Assembly (NCBI RefSeq): GCF_945859685.1
Contig: NC_079147.1
Coordinates: forward strand, 191,191,174 to 191,255,173
Reading direction: 5' to 3'
Source of the DNA: Eupeodes corollae
Taxonomy: Eukaryota; Arthropoda; Insecta; Diptera; Syrphidae
Length of the DNA: 64,000 nt
Positions 1 to 11,699 of this stretch are shown piece by piece. The translations under genes were made by a program, and so were the position numbers. Below the pieces are notes generated by a model. It worked only from the letters and a program-made list of their open reading frames with translations, had not been told where the DNA came from and searched no databases. Each line of letters begins with the position of its first letter. Within the stretch, counting starts at the first letter, position 1.

Positions 1-151
1 CGGATCAAGCGGCGCGCACAAGTTGAAAGTGACCTCAGCCAACTTCGAGCGCGAAACTGGAGACATCTAACTAGGGACCGAGCTAGATGGAGAAGTTTGT
101 TGGGAGAGGCCCTAGTTCACACAGGACTGTAGCAACACCTCAAGTATTTAA
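1..151 (+). mobile_element. RTE-like LINE, 3' end fragment
   Basis: This closely matches 52679-52830, the 3' end of the RTE-like element further right, in the same orientation. It encodes the last basic residues of the ORF (WR.R.Q.E.DL.QL...NW followed by A/T-DRARWR) and then the 3' UTR with its 'gaggccctagttcacacagg' block. The simple-repeat tail is reduced to one AAGT unit. The rest of the element lies left of the window. It can no longer code for anything; it marks an old insertion. Confidence 0.85.
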
Positions 152-766
152 TTCTTTACTTTGTTTTGCAGTGAACGAAGTTCTTTTATGTTCAAAGGGT
201 AATTGAAGTTTTTTAGATACAAATTAAAATCTGATTAATCGATATTGGAAAATTGTTAATTTTTCAGCAATTTCTGAAATGGTTAAATTTTCAAACAACA
301 ACTGAAATAAATTTAAAAAATGTATTAAAACATCAAAAAATAATAAAAGTAAGGTAAATAAAGACTTGGAAACACGTAAAACGATAATTTATCAATTGGC
401 CAAGTTTGCAATCAGTTTTTTTTTGGAAGAAATGTATGCTGTGGTATTTCGGTCATATAGCCTTCAAAGTATTAACGATAAAAGTTTTTCTGTCGAAGAA
501 TGTCTCGGAAGATTCAAAATCAATTTCAAATTTGTAAATTGATAAATAATAATAATAATATTTTTAAGAACTTATTTTATACAGCTTTGAAAGTCTCTTC
601 GAATTAAGTTCAATATTGCAAATTGTATGTAGTACATTGATCTTATGTCAAAAGATCTCCTCGGAAGATAGTACTTTAATTTCAAGACTTTCGTTTGATT
701 TATTTGAATCTATAAACATGACTTAAAGCACATATGCCCCACGCTGGAAGCTGTAAAAAGTTATTA
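152..766. other. AT-rich non-coding stretch
   Basis: No ORF or recognisable repeat was seen apart from a short AAT run near 544-560. A pyrimidine tract ending in TTTTGCAG at 171 looks like a splice acceptor, but no supported exon follows it. Confidence 0.5.
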
Positions 767-1047
767 TAAAATAAATAAATTAAGTGGCGCAACAGTAAAT
801 GAAGAACCAGGGCCTGGTAAGTTACAACTCTCAACCATTATTGTGTGCGAGTAATGTTGTCAGAGATAGAAGGGACCTACAGTTTATATGCCGAATCCAA
901 ACGACTAGTTTGAGAAAGCACTCTTCATGACAAGAATTAATCTTGAAGGATTTGTCAATTCCTCGCAAGAGGCAGTACCTGCAAAACTTTTTTTTTTAAT
1001 TAAGGTGGCACAGGCAGGGTTTGAATCCAGAGTTCCTTGCATTCTTT
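767..1047 (-). mobile_element. tRNA-derived SINE copy, minus strand
   Basis: Same family as the plus copies at 5714-5940, 24948-25225 and 44180-44435. Read on the minus strand it begins with a degraded tRNA-like head holding a B-box-like GGATTCAAACCC (around 1019-1030). Next come the shared blocks 'GGTACTGCCTCTTGCGAGG', 'AATTGACAAATCCTTCAAG' and 'CTGTAGGTCCC', and then the 3' end around 'TTGCGCCAC' plus TTTATTTATTTT. It is non-coding and would depend on a LINE for mobility. The B box is imperfect, so transcription is unlikely. Confidence 0.65.
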
Positions 1048-1974
1048 TCTTATCTTTTTCTATTTAATTTCTTTTTATATTTCATTCCTACCGTTGGAAA
1101 TTTCTTGAGATTAAATTCCTTAACCTTGTCAAAGCCTGGCGCTTCTCTGTTTAACAAAGATAAGATAATAACTTTGACACCATTAAACCACAATATCAAA
1201 AGAATCAAAATTATTGTCAGGCAGGAAAAATTTGGCCATCATGGACCCTTAGCACATCCCGTTGATGGTTATGACCAGTTCTGGTCAACATTGTTTTCTT
1301 ACACCAAACATACACTTTTTCGAGATATATAAGATAAGGATTTCAGATCCCTTTCAGTTTCATAACTTCTCTCTCAATTGAATTTAGTCTAAGTCAACAA
1401 TATTGTAAAACTCGTCATGTTGTGATCCTCGAAAGACATCAATTCTTAAGGAAATTCTTGAGTTTACTTAAATCCAACACGCTGCGAAGAATAAATTAAA
1501 GAATAGCACAGAACCTATTTTGAATTCAAAATCCATTTTGATAAAACAATTTTATCAATTGCGCAAGTCCCATCGAAAGTTCATGGCAATTCTGAATAAA
1601 TTTGACATATGCATGAGGCTTGAACAATATGGCCGTTCGTACTTTCACATCTCCTAAAACTTTTGTAATTTCGTATAAGGTTTACGAATTTCCAACAATG
1701 GCTATTGGGCTTTTATAGTTTGTGTTGCTCTAAACTTACAGTGAAAGAGGTTCACTTAATTATCGTTTCAAGCTGTTATGTAACTGCAGGTCCCGAATAT
1801 TCTTAGTAATTCAATAACTTCTAAAGTATCCGTGGCTAAAATTCAAATTTATTTATAAATACCAACATTTATACCTACTCTTAAAACCACTTTACATTAT
1901 ATAGTAGCTATATAGAAGTTCCCTCGAAAACTAACTTTAAAATAATTTTGCAATATCTTATTTTCTAATTTCAG
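1048..1974. other. Non-coding stretch, end of a 5' UTR intron
   Basis: The small ORF at 1021-1332 (103 codons) has no family resemblance that I recognise and overlaps the SINE head, so I treat it as chance. The right end acts as the intron upstream of the LRR exon: a CTAAC branch-point-like motif at 1931-1935, a T-rich tract, and TTTCAG ending at 1974. Confidence 0.45.
1958..1974 (+). promoter_or_regulatory. 3' splice acceptor of the first coding exon
   Basis: A pyrimidine-rich run ends in TAATTTCAG, with a branch-point-like CTAAC about 40 bases upstream. The exon starts at 1975 with G, immediately followed by ATG. The start codon therefore sits at the very 5' edge of an internal exon, and at least one non-coding 5' exon must lie upstream. 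Confidence 0.7.
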
Positions 1975-2510
1975 GATGGAAAATCATCGACCAAACCTCA
2001 TCATAATTTCAATATCGATGTTGTATTGGTTTAAATCCTCAGTGGATTGTTGGAAATTTGATGCACGATTTGCGGCTGGCGGTGGTGGCGGTGGTGGTTC
2101 TGGCGGTAATGGCGCTGGTGGTGGTGGTCCTGCCACTAATCCCACAGCTACAGGCAGTGCCCATGGGCAAAATGTTGCGAATAGTCATAATGGAGCTGGA
2201 GTTGCTGGTGTTATTGGTGGTGGTGGAGCAACAGGAGGTGTTGGTGTAAATGTAGGTGGTGTAGGTGGAGGTGGTGTTGGTGTAGGTGTTGGTGTCCATC
2301 AACGGTCGAATATTTCAACGGGAAATGGTGGTAGTAATTCCCAAGGACCAATGCCACCCCATCCAGGAATAACAATGTTGAATGTAAACCAACAGGATAT
2401 GCTCTATGCTTGCCCACTAAATAGTATGTGCCAATGTGCTGGATTGCCAAATGAAACATCAACTTTGATTGAGATTAATTGCAACGAGGTTGCACTTTAT
2501 AAATTTCCTG
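1975..2510 (+). CDS. First coding exon of a secreted or cell-surface LRR protein (chaoptin/artichoke-like)
   Basis: ATG is at 1976 and the open frame runs to a GTAAGT donor at 2511 (phase 1, after Lys-Phe-Pro-G). Residues about 7-20 (LIIISISMLYWF) are hydrophobic and fit a signal peptide; Cys25 lies near the likely cleavage point. Residues about 34-125 are a low-complexity Gly-rich tract with Ala, Val and Asn, built from GGT/GGN repeats. Residues about 144-179 form an LRR N-terminal cap: CPLNSMCQC, then INC, then ALYKFP. The Cys-x(n)-CxC-x(n)-Cys spacing followed by a hydrophobic 'xFP' is typical of LRRNT caps in insect proteins such as chaoptin and artichoke. Family knowledge: such proteins are extracellular or membrane-anchored and act in adhesion or matrix. 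The rest of the gene is not visible here. The LRR call is firm; the orthologue is not settled. Confidence 0.75.
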
Positions 2511-2516
2511 GTAAGT
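2511..2516 (+). promoter_or_regulatory. 5' splice donor
   Basis: A consensus GTAAGT directly follows the LRR-cap codons (TTT CCT G|GTAAGT). Read-through meets a stop 12 bases later, which supports splicing here. It sets phase 1 for the missing next exon. Confidence 0.75.
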
Positions 2517-5500
2517 TTGCATGAATTTTAAAAAGTATTTTTAAATATTTTGTGTGTATAATTATTTCACAACAAATGAGGACCAAAATTAATTGGAGAA
2601 ATATAAAGCTATGCCTATGTGAGAAAGACTAATCAATTTAAAGGGTGTTCGGGATAAACTTTAAGGTTTATTTAATAATTTTTGGAAACATTTAAAGGAT
2701 TAGGTTAGTCATAAACAAGAGTTTAACGAATAACAATTGAACTCCAAATTTATTGTTCGTTTGGACATTCACATTTTGTTAATTTTATGACTTTGAGGCT
2801 GAAGAACTTTCCAGCTATTTTTACAAAAATCAAAAAGATTCAATTTTATAAACCTTACACTTTATATGCAAGCAACCCCAAGTTATGCGAGGTTTTTGTT
2901 AGGCAACCCTATATTTTTTGAACGAGACTTAAATTACCTTTCATTTGACACCAATTGACACTATAAGCGAATGCTACCAATTTATACCCCTTACTTTTTT
3001 TTCATTTGTAAACCAATGCCTTTAACCACGAGTTTGGTAGATCAACAAAAATCCAATCAATTTTACTTCAAAAATCAATTTAAGGACACTCTATTTTAAA
3101 TAAAAGAATTTTCTAATACACCTTTCATACTTTTAAACCCCTAAGAAGAAAAAGCTCTTATGAGAGCTGGTTTGTATAGGGTAAGTGATTTTTTTAAGGA
3201 TACATAAAAACTCCTTAAGTAGGAAAAAGAAGAAAAATGGCGAGTAAATGCCAAATTATTAATTAAGAAGACACAGTTTTCGAACACCCTGTGTGATATC
3301 CTAATAATAATTATGAGTGCGTTGTATGCTTTCAAATATCCTTGGTGCTCCTTATGCAGCGGTTAAGTTTTTGTGTGTAGTTTTTTTGTTTTTTTTTATT
3401 TGTTCGACGAGGGTGGCGCTAGTGACGCCTAGGCAATTATTCGGCTTTATAATGTATTTTTAATGAGAACGGTACCATGTTCGTTCTGTGTGCATATTGC
3501 CACAATATATTAATGTATGCAAGAGAAGGAAACACGAAATGTTTTATTTGATACCACACAATCCGACAATAAACTTTTTTGGAAGGGGTGGAGCTTTAAG
3601 GGAAAAGGGGTTGAATACTGTGCAGTCTGCACCCCCGTCAGTAGTAGAAGCTGATAATGATGATGATGGCGGTGGTAAAGTGGTTGTGGTCTCGTTTGTG
3701 GTTGTGATGGGGTTTTCCATCGCATATAGCATTTCACGTTCACTGCACAATTGGTTATTTAAAACAAAATAAACAAGATGTGTTCAAAATGTGAGATGTT
3801 TTGTTGCAATTGCAACAACAAAAACAACAACACAAAATTTCGCTTGCATTATAAGCTATAAATCACATAGGGGTAATAAATTTTCTCCAAAAAAAGAAAG
3901 AAAACAAAAAAACAACTTAAATCTGAAAATCATGCGACGCGACGCGATGCGATGAGGGGGAAGTGTACAAAACGCGTGCTTCTTTAGTCGTAAAACAGAT
4001 GATGTGATAAATAATCCTTACGAGTACTGCATATAAATCGGGGATTATGCTGGATGAAGGTTGTTGTTTTGCCCCATCGTATAATGTATGTGGGTATCTA
4101 TAATATAGCGGGTATTAATTGTTCATTGTAATTTATTGGATTCGTATTGTGGAGATTTAAAATTAACTAGAACGATAAAAGTAAAAAATTAATGGAGATG
4201 AGCAGAAGCATAGGAAGCTATAAGGCAAAAGATATTACAAATAACAAGTAGACAATGAGAATACGGGGACTCATAGTCTTTTTGAACTTAATATTGAATA
4301 CTAAATTGTTAATAAGAAAAAGCAAAATTTAGTAATTTTAATAATTTGTTCATCTATTAAATACAAATATTTATTTTATGACAAAACCAGAGTTTCACCT
4401 GATTTATAGTACAAAGTTTTTTCAGGGCATTTAAGATAGTTTCACTGGTAGAGAAAAGTAAAATGAGGTGCCCAGGCACCTTTGGGTGTTAAATCTTTTT
4501 AGGGTTTTTTATTGCCCAATAAAATAACGCAAAGGTATTTTAAATGTTATATAGCCTAAAAATGTATCTAAGCCCAAAATCAATTGTTATAGTATCCAAA
4601 TAAATTTAAAATATCAAAACGACGTAGATACCTACTAAAAGACGTATCACCCAAAAGATATCATGTTTTTCAACATATGGGCATTCTCACTAATATTTGT
4701 TTTTTTTTTGGGAATTACGTCATTTTGAGTTTTAAATTTTATCTTTATCGCCCAAACTCATGCATTAAACGAAAAAATCTCTTTCCGCCCAAAAACTCGG
4801 AATGTCAAGAAAGCGTAGCCTTATTTTCCTTTTTGAAAGCATTATGTAATAATTCATTATATAATATTTGGTGCTTATACGTCTCAAAGCCCAACCACCC
4901 AAAGCCTTTTGTGCGATACAGTTCTTTTATTTGAGATTTTTTTGAGTGCTTTAAGAATTTGTCGCTTTTTTAAGTTTTCTGGCTTTGTGACCAATTTTGG
5001 GCTTTCATGAGATTTTAGTTTTTGGGCGTTATGGTTTTGGTTGAAAAGACCTAACGCCAAAATGTAAAAGAGGAACTGAAAAATAGATTCTAAGAAACCA
5101 GGATTTAAGCTGGTCAATGTGTTCCTTACTTTACGCAAGTGGACTCTACAATTTTATTGAACAGAAAGTTCTTTTAACTTCGGGTGAGCTAAATAAAACT
5201 GACTTAAATAAATACCAAAACATCTTGAGAATATAGCACATGAAATATAATATTATGTAATCAGAAATCATAGTTTCTATAAATGTCAAGTTAACTTTAG
5301 CTATTTAATTACTTCCCCAACCTGGCTGATGACTCTGTCTTTAAAACAACACACGTCCTCCGGGACGGGCATTGTTCATCATTCTTTCGATCCCAAAACC
5401 AATGACACGACTCCTTGGTTTATGCCAACCTTATAGCGAAGTCTTCTTGGGATCACACTTTCTTTAGCGGAGTCTTCTAAGCTCTCTATCTTTTCTGATA

Positions 5501-5713
5501 ATTCAACTTCAAAGCAGGAACATTTTGTATAACACATTGTTATAATCCTCCGGATTTGTAATTCCCGACAAATGCGTCTAACTATTATTAATAACAACAT
5601 TAACGTGAATAAAAAGTTAAAACGTGCTTGAATTATCACAAAGGTCTTGGATCCATAAGTTAGTAGTGTTATTATGGTTTTTGGATTTAAAGATTCTTAA
5701 TAAGATAAAGAAG
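2517..5713. other. Intronic non-coding stretch
   Basis: Probably part of the long intron after the LRR exon. It contains a short exact inverted repeat (2642-2651 and 3281-3290, see findings), CAA/AAC runs at 3805-3835, and a GATGATG-rich patch near 3655-3670 that gives spurious ORFs on both strands (3488-3772). An ORF at 5379-5639 on the minus strand (86 codons, acidic/basic mix) resembles no family I know. No splice-supported exon was found. Confidence 0.45.
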
Positions 5714-5940
5714 TAGTACCCGTGGCATGGTTGTTAATGCTTTGTACTATCATGCCAGAGGTCTTGGGTTCTATCCCTTCCTATTTCACCTAAGGTTTGT
5801 TTTACGGGTACTGCCTCTTGCAAGGAATTTCTCAAATTAGCCGTTCGGCTTTTAGCACACAGGAATGGTTGAGAGTTGTAAGTCACTAGGCCCTAGTTCT
5901 CAACGGACCGTTGCGCCACACAATTTATTTATTTTTAATA
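5714..5940 (+). mobile_element. tRNA-derived SINE, best-preserved copy
   Basis: The head 'GTACCCGTGGCATGGTTG' carries an A-box-like segment, followed by a B-box-like GGGTTCTATCCC at about 5766-5777. The body has the family blocks 'GGGTACTGCCTCTTGCAAGG', 'AGCCGTTCGG', 'CACACAGGAATGGTTGAGAG' and 'GCCCTAGTTCTC'. The 3' end reads 'GTTGCGCCACACAATTTATT' with an A/T-rich tail. About 225 bp. It is a non-autonomous retroposon; the head resembles a tRNA, but I could not assign the tRNA type. Confidence 0.7.
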
Positions 5941-7600
5941 AGCTATATAGTAGGTACATATTTGCAACCTTTAGTCAGACACTCGCGTATTTTGTTCTTT
6001 CTATTTTTCTCAACTACTACTATTGACCACGGTAAGTAAGAGATTGAACCACTTCAGGACTCCGCTGCACGGAACACTTTTGCTTTTTACTTTAAAAATA
6101 GAGTTTGACAAATTAAAAGTTTTTCCAACTTAAAACAATTTTTTGAAACGCTTTACTTTTGGGGATGTTTTTTTTAAAGTTCTAGACACCAAATCTTAAC
6201 TTAAACGAGTCTTTTTAAAATTTTTATTGAATTCAACTCCTAGATTGCAATAATTGAAGTGAACTATATGTAGATTAAGACTTCAAATTTTGAAATAAAC
6301 TATTATTTCAACTTAAAAGAATTGTAATCAATCATTTACTTCAATTAATTGAATGCAATCATTTGACAATCCTCAAAACATAATTTTTTTTATTTATTAT
6401 TTATTAACAATCCAAATTTATAAAATTTTAATTGTTTAAAAAAAGGAGTAGATTTTTGATATTTCAAACAAAATAAAATGTCAGTTGACATATATTTTTA
6501 AGAATCAATCGACAAATTCAAGTGAGGGATCTGTTAAGAAAAAAAACTTTCGAAAATTCAAAATTCTTTACATAAAAGTTTAAAAAAGAAGATAAGAGCC
6601 TACAAATTAAATTTTTCAAGAGAAAAACAAAAGAACATACGAGCCTAAGACGTAACAGAAATGAGCCTTTGGTATATAAGAAACCAATGGCAATGTTTTC
6701 AATTTTCTTAAAATGCGTTTTACTATTTTCGACAAATTTGCTAACAGTGAAAACTTAATCACCTTAATTTAAGTCATTTTAAAGTTTTAGTTGGCAAATT
6801 CAAATCTTATTTTTTTAAATTTCGAGGTTTATTATGTATATGAAATGTATCTTCTGCAAAACTAAATGTAAGTAACAAAAATGTTACAGAACCAAATATA
6901 AGAACTTCAAAAAGCTTAAAACCTTACTTTTAACCTTCCACATCTATCATCCAACCCAAACTTGCGACCTATTAAAAATGTACATTAAAATAATACCCCC
7001 AAAAAGATCTGAACATTTTTATTCCTAAGCCTTACTCAACAGCAAAATCCAAAAAAGAAAACAAATATATAGTTTACCTTTGTTGGGCTTTTGATTAAAT
7101 TGTGTTCCCTTTTCAATCAGCTTTGGCCTTTTTGTGTTGCAACAAAAGAATCAAAAAAACATCAAAAACACAAATCTGTCAACACAAAAATGCTACGATA
7201 TCATAATAGGAACAATAAAAAGCTACATAATAAAATGTTTTTTGGCGCACGTAGTTTTGTTGCAAGAAATGTGTTATTTTTGTTGTTTTTGTCAAAACAG
7301 ATTTCCCAAAGGCAATTCACCTTCGTCAAAAAAGATCTAGTTCTCCTTTTTTGTACTTAAGTTTAGTGATATTATATTTTAATATTTTTCTTTTTCAATT
7401 CTTTTTTGATAATTCAACTTGCGCTTCAACTTGTATACATTGTACATAATAATTTTCTATTCAACAAATCTAACAAAGAAAAATGAACACGATTCATTCT
7501 TCTAGAATAAAATTTTTAAAAAATACAATCTACTTTTTATTTTTTCTTATAACGAAAAATGTAATACGAAACGAATATTTTAAGAAAGAAAGAAAAACAA
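5941..7600. other. AT-rich non-coding stretch
   Basis: No ORF with family similarity. A CAAAAACA/CAACAAAAG-rich patch at 7135-7175 is typical of insect intronic low-complexity DNA. Small ORFs at 7091-7360 look like chance. Confidence 0.45.
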
Positions 7601-7606
7601 ACTTAC

Positions 7607-7748
7607 GACAAGCAAAGCGCACCAAATGTGCTTAACGAGCGATGAATTAAATACGAAATAACAATCGTCCTTGTTATCGTCGACGTAGTCCTGGCCATAG
7701 TCGTAGTCGACATCATCATCGTCGTCGTCGTCGTAGGATGAGGAGTAC
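7607..7748 (-). CDS. Candidate antisense exon, Asp-rich or Thr-rich depending on frame
   Basis: Read on the minus strand, a very long T-rich tract ends in TTTTTTAAG at 7749. A 142-bp more GC-rich block follows and then a GTC|GTAAGT donor (7606-7601). Two frames stay open through the block. One gives an acidic stretch (YSSSY, seven Asp, VDYDYGQDYVDDNKDD) followed by a hydrophobic tail (IWCALLVV). The other contains an ATG run (MMMSTTTMARTTST) and ends in STFGALCLS. The GAC/GTC repeat biases any reading, so coding status is uncertain. It could be an exon of a gene nested in the LRR gene's intron, a 5' UTR exon, or a decorated microsatellite with accidental splice signals. Confidence 0.3.
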
Positions 7749-7754
7749 CTTAAA

Positions 7755-10700
7755 AAATAAAAAATAAAAATTGTAGAACTAAACAAAACAAAAAATATGA
7801 AAAACAATTGCAAACAAAATGAGGAAAAATTGTCCTTGCCTTAAAATGTAGGTATTAAAGCCACCTTATAGCATCATAAGATATGACAAAGTGAAAAAGG
7901 ACCAAATCCTTTGTGTGTTTTAAATAATTTTTTGTTGCTGTTGTTGTTTTTGTTTATTCATTCGGTGGGAGGGGGGATGGTGATCCTCTGGCTCATAGAT
8001 ATAAAGGACTTGCAGCAGAGATGCACGAAAAACAGCAAAAATTAAACAGCTTGGCTTAATTTAGGGGACTCTTGGTGCATCTGCAACTAACATTTGTGTT
8101 ATATTTATGTTTTTGTTTTTTGATTTATGGGGAGGGGTGCAGTGGGTGGATTTTGGGAGGGTTGATGACTAAAACGCGCGGAAAAAGATGGATAATGCAT
8201 GAACGGACAATCGTTGTGCAACCTTAAGTGGGTACTTAGCATTAGCATGAAACATTGTTACTCTTTTACTTTGCCGAAAAAGAAGAAAACATACTTATAT
8301 ACCGTTATGCATCCCTGTGAGAAATACACTAGGTTTGTTTTAAAGTGGCTTTATCTAAAGAAGAGTGGTTTTCCAGAACTACAACATCATCATCATCAAG
8401 GAGGGGAATTATCGTTTGTGTCTTTCAAAGGACTTTTGTTGGTTTTTGTTTTTGTTTTTATTTCTATTTTTTTTTCTTCCTTTTGTTAACTTTTTTCAAG
8501 GATTTTTCTGCAGAGATAAAAGCAGGAAAAATGTTTGATGTCATAACTCTTGTAAAACAGCATTCAGAACCCAACAGTGTATAGATACCTTTGGGATGGG
8601 TCCTTGAGTATAATATTATGACGACTGTGCGTGGTGGTGGAAAAACAAAAAAAATAAGTAATATAATATAGGTAGGCATGCCAAGGTTTTAAACTATATA
8701 CGAAGGGCTTACATTTTTATGACACTGACTTTGCATTGCAGCATATAATCATCAGAATACCAACCAACATAATAGAGAGAGATGTTTTTTAAAAGTTCAA
8801 GGCTGTAGTTTTCTGTATTTGAGAGACTTCACTGGAATGGAAGGTATAGGAATGCATATTTTTCCAAGAATAATATAAAAGGTATGACTTTTAGGTATTT
8901 TTTAATAGACTTTAGGAATTTAAAAATTGGGAAAAGGTAGAGATTAAATACCAGCTCTGCATCAAAAAATGCGTGGGAAACGACTAGAAAAACTCCTTGA
9001 AATATACTTTTGAATATTTCGAAATGCAAGGTAAGAAGATGATAAAATAAGGAGCTTCCTTTAATAAAATCCTCATATCAAGTAGAAATTTCTCTTTAAA
9101 AATACAATGAAATGAACAAAATTAATTTCGTTCCATATATTATGGATTTTTACGTAAGGTCAAACATTCCCACATTAATTATGATAAACAATAACGTTGA
9201 AATCAGATGGCTTCGTAGAAGCTCATTTTGTCACTAGAATTTTTCAAGACAATTTTAATGCTTTATGCATTATATCGACTACATCAAAGTCGTTTATTTT
9301 CAAAGCATGAGCATCGCAAAGGCTTCCGAAAACACGATTTGAGAATTTTGTACACTAAAGATCGATTTTGGAATGGGGCGCTAATCTGCTTTGAACAGAG
9401 GTCTTTCAAATCTATGTCGATAAAAAGAAATCTGTAAGTGTGGCTTTGTAATGCTCATTTTTGTCCCAAAAGATTTTCAAAGCCTCATTTACACAAAAAA
9501 GTTCAATGATGACAAAATTACGCAACCCACACCCAACTGTCAATCTCTGTTGGAGAAAAGATCATTTACCACGTAGTAAAGAAGATGGTCATTCGCCTTT
9601 AATTAAACCTTATAATAATTTGAGGTCTTCATGTAAAATTCTCCTCAAGCTTGTATGTGAATTGTTCTTTAAAAAGTATAAAGATTTCAAAACTCGTAAG
9701 TTTTGTACTAAAATCCTAAAGCAAAAATAGAAGAAATAAAAAAAATTGCAAACACTGATTTTTTCAAATGATGATATTTTTTTTTGTATGGTGATGACAT
9801 GAAAAAGAAATTATTTGTTTCTAAAAGAAAAACATTTGAACTCAAAAACGCATGTAAATGTATTTAGAAAATATTTGTCATTTAATAAAACGAAATAAGA
9901 AAAAGACATTTTTTGGGTCTGTCAGTAAAAAATATAAATAAAAACAAAAAAAGTATATTTTTAAAACTAAATTCGGCCTTAAATATTTTCTCAGACAAAA
10001 TTTCTGCGGAAAGAACAATTGAGAAGTTGTGTTCGAAAAACGAAATTTGGATAATTTTGTTAGGGCAATATTTTGTTATGTGCGTTCCATTTACTGTTAA
10101 ACTATTACAGCCTTAAAACCGTCAGGGAACCTTACAATTTTGTATGCTCACTTGAGATTCTTGGGGCCTTTGTTTAACGTTTAAAGTGAAGCGTCAATGT
10201 ATGGAGCCAAAAATGATTTATTGTATAAATTTGGAATACCTTTAATTTGTGTATTTCAGTCAAATGTGTAAACTGATTTAGAATACATTTTTTTCATAAA
10301 ATCTTAAGGAAACTCGACACATCTCAAAATTTTGAATTTTTGGGAACAAATCATTTTTTTCATTAAAGAAAACATCCGCCTACAAATTTACTTTTTTATT
10401 AAAAAAATTCAATTTCTTTTTTTTTTAAGTGACAAACATTTTGAATCCAAATAAAATCAAAAACAAATCGATGATTTTAAAACAAAAAATATAAAATTTA
10501 GAAAAGCCTCTAAAAAATTCAAATGAACAAAACCAAAATAACACAACTAATATTTTAAATAACTATTATATTATGCTGTTTTATGAAAATGTTAATATTT
10601 TCGTAGAATGTCTATAATCTTGATCTTATAAATCCTTTTCAACAACAATTGTCATTGGGGTTTCAGTCACCATTTTCACACAGCGCTTCTGCGACAAGGG

Positions 10701-11212
10701 TAGTCCAGAATCCGGATATAGCGTTTCAATAAATGTTACTGATTACTTATTGTTTGAAACAATGGAAGTGATGTTCCTAGTGCTTCACTTAAGATTTTTG
10801 GGACCAGATAAACACTTTTTTCCAATTCAGTATCGGCGGTATAAAGGTTCTTATTGAAAGTAAGACTATCTGTTTTTTTCTATATCAGATTATTCTTCTT
10901 AAGTCTTATGTGGCCTTTCGTCGGATAGCTTTGCCATACATTTTTTGTCTACATGTGCAAAATATGAATTAAGTTACATAACGGGGCTTATTACCTCGAT
11001 TTATATCTTGGTAATATAATTAATTTGAATAAATGATTTGGGTCATTTTTAAATGAGCTTCCTTTTTTATACGGAACCAATCTGGCTTTTAAAATATATT
11101 CATCAAGTGTTTTCAAATAATAAGTTGAATGGGAATTTTTTTTAAATTTCTGTTGTTTAAATTCTTAGAATAATAGTTTTTGGTTATAGCATTTAATGCG
11201 AGTAGTTTTGAT
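7755..11212. other. AT-rich non-coding stretch
   Basis: Several ORFs of 66-96 codons (8199-8489, 9228-9437, 9461-9730) show no recognisable motif and are low complexity in part (a CATCATCATCATCA run near 8383-8398). I see no repeat-family match or splice-framed coding block. The 7900-8700 part is less AT-extreme than its surroundings and could hold regulatory DNA, but nothing specific supports that. Confidence 0.4.
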
Positions 11213-11690
11213 TCATGGTTTAATCTTTTTAGGATAGAGATTTTTTTTAAATAATCGCACACTCAATGGGATAACACTACCCTTATTATGAAGACACAGT
11301 GTGAGCACTAGGAAAGGGAGAGATTGATCTAAAGAAGGTTTCGGTGCACATTGGTTTTCAATTCTTGAAAATTGAAATTGCTGGGAAAGACAGAGTGTGG
11401 CAAGGCATTCCACATTCGAGTAGAACGGCTAAAGAATGAATCACTGTACTTGACAATACGACCGAAGTTTTCTTCGAGGGTATACTGATGAGCATCCCTA
11501 AAAGCGAGAAGAAGGATTGAACTGTTTAAAGGGTAGAATGCAGCTGGCTATTTCACAAGAGACTAAACCATTAAAATAACAGTAAAAAAGGGTGCGACAA
11601 GAAACATTTCGACAATGTTCAAGCGACGTAAATGATCTTATGATGCTAATATCACCAATCAATCTGAATGCTCTACTTTCATTACTGTTC
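11213..11690 (-). pseudogene. CR1/Jockey-like LINE, C-terminal part of the reverse transcriptase ORF
   Basis: The minus-strand frames read RLIGDISIIRSFTSLEHCRN, then TLFYCYFNGL, SCEIASCILPF, and after frameshifts W-N-ALP-type and NKGSVIPLSVR residues. These match the region after the palm domain in CR1/Jockey LINEs (thumb/C-terminal segment ending near the 3' UTR). It is continuous with 12708-13261; the two halves were separated by the LOA-like insertion. Stops and frameshifts show it is dead. Confidence 0.7.
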
Positions 11691-11699
11691 AAGGAGCTT

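Noticed and set aside
120..220. Acceptor-like TTTTGCAG at 171 followed by a donor-like GGTAAT
   Set aside because: The putative micro-exon has a stop in two frames and no coding similarity, and it lies directly after a LINE tail.
2039..2462. Minus-strand ORFs of 87 and 83 codons opposite the LRR exon
   Set aside because: They are shadows of the Gly-rich repeat (Thr/Ser/Tyr or His/Leu runs) with no independent support.
3488..3772. Overlapping ORFs on both strands around a GATGATG patch
   Set aside because: Open frames arise from low-complexity sequence; no domain, no splice or promoter context.
5379..5639. 86-codon minus-strand ORF considered as a gene fragment
   Set aside because: No recognisable motif, repeat match or splice signals; could not be supported beyond being open.
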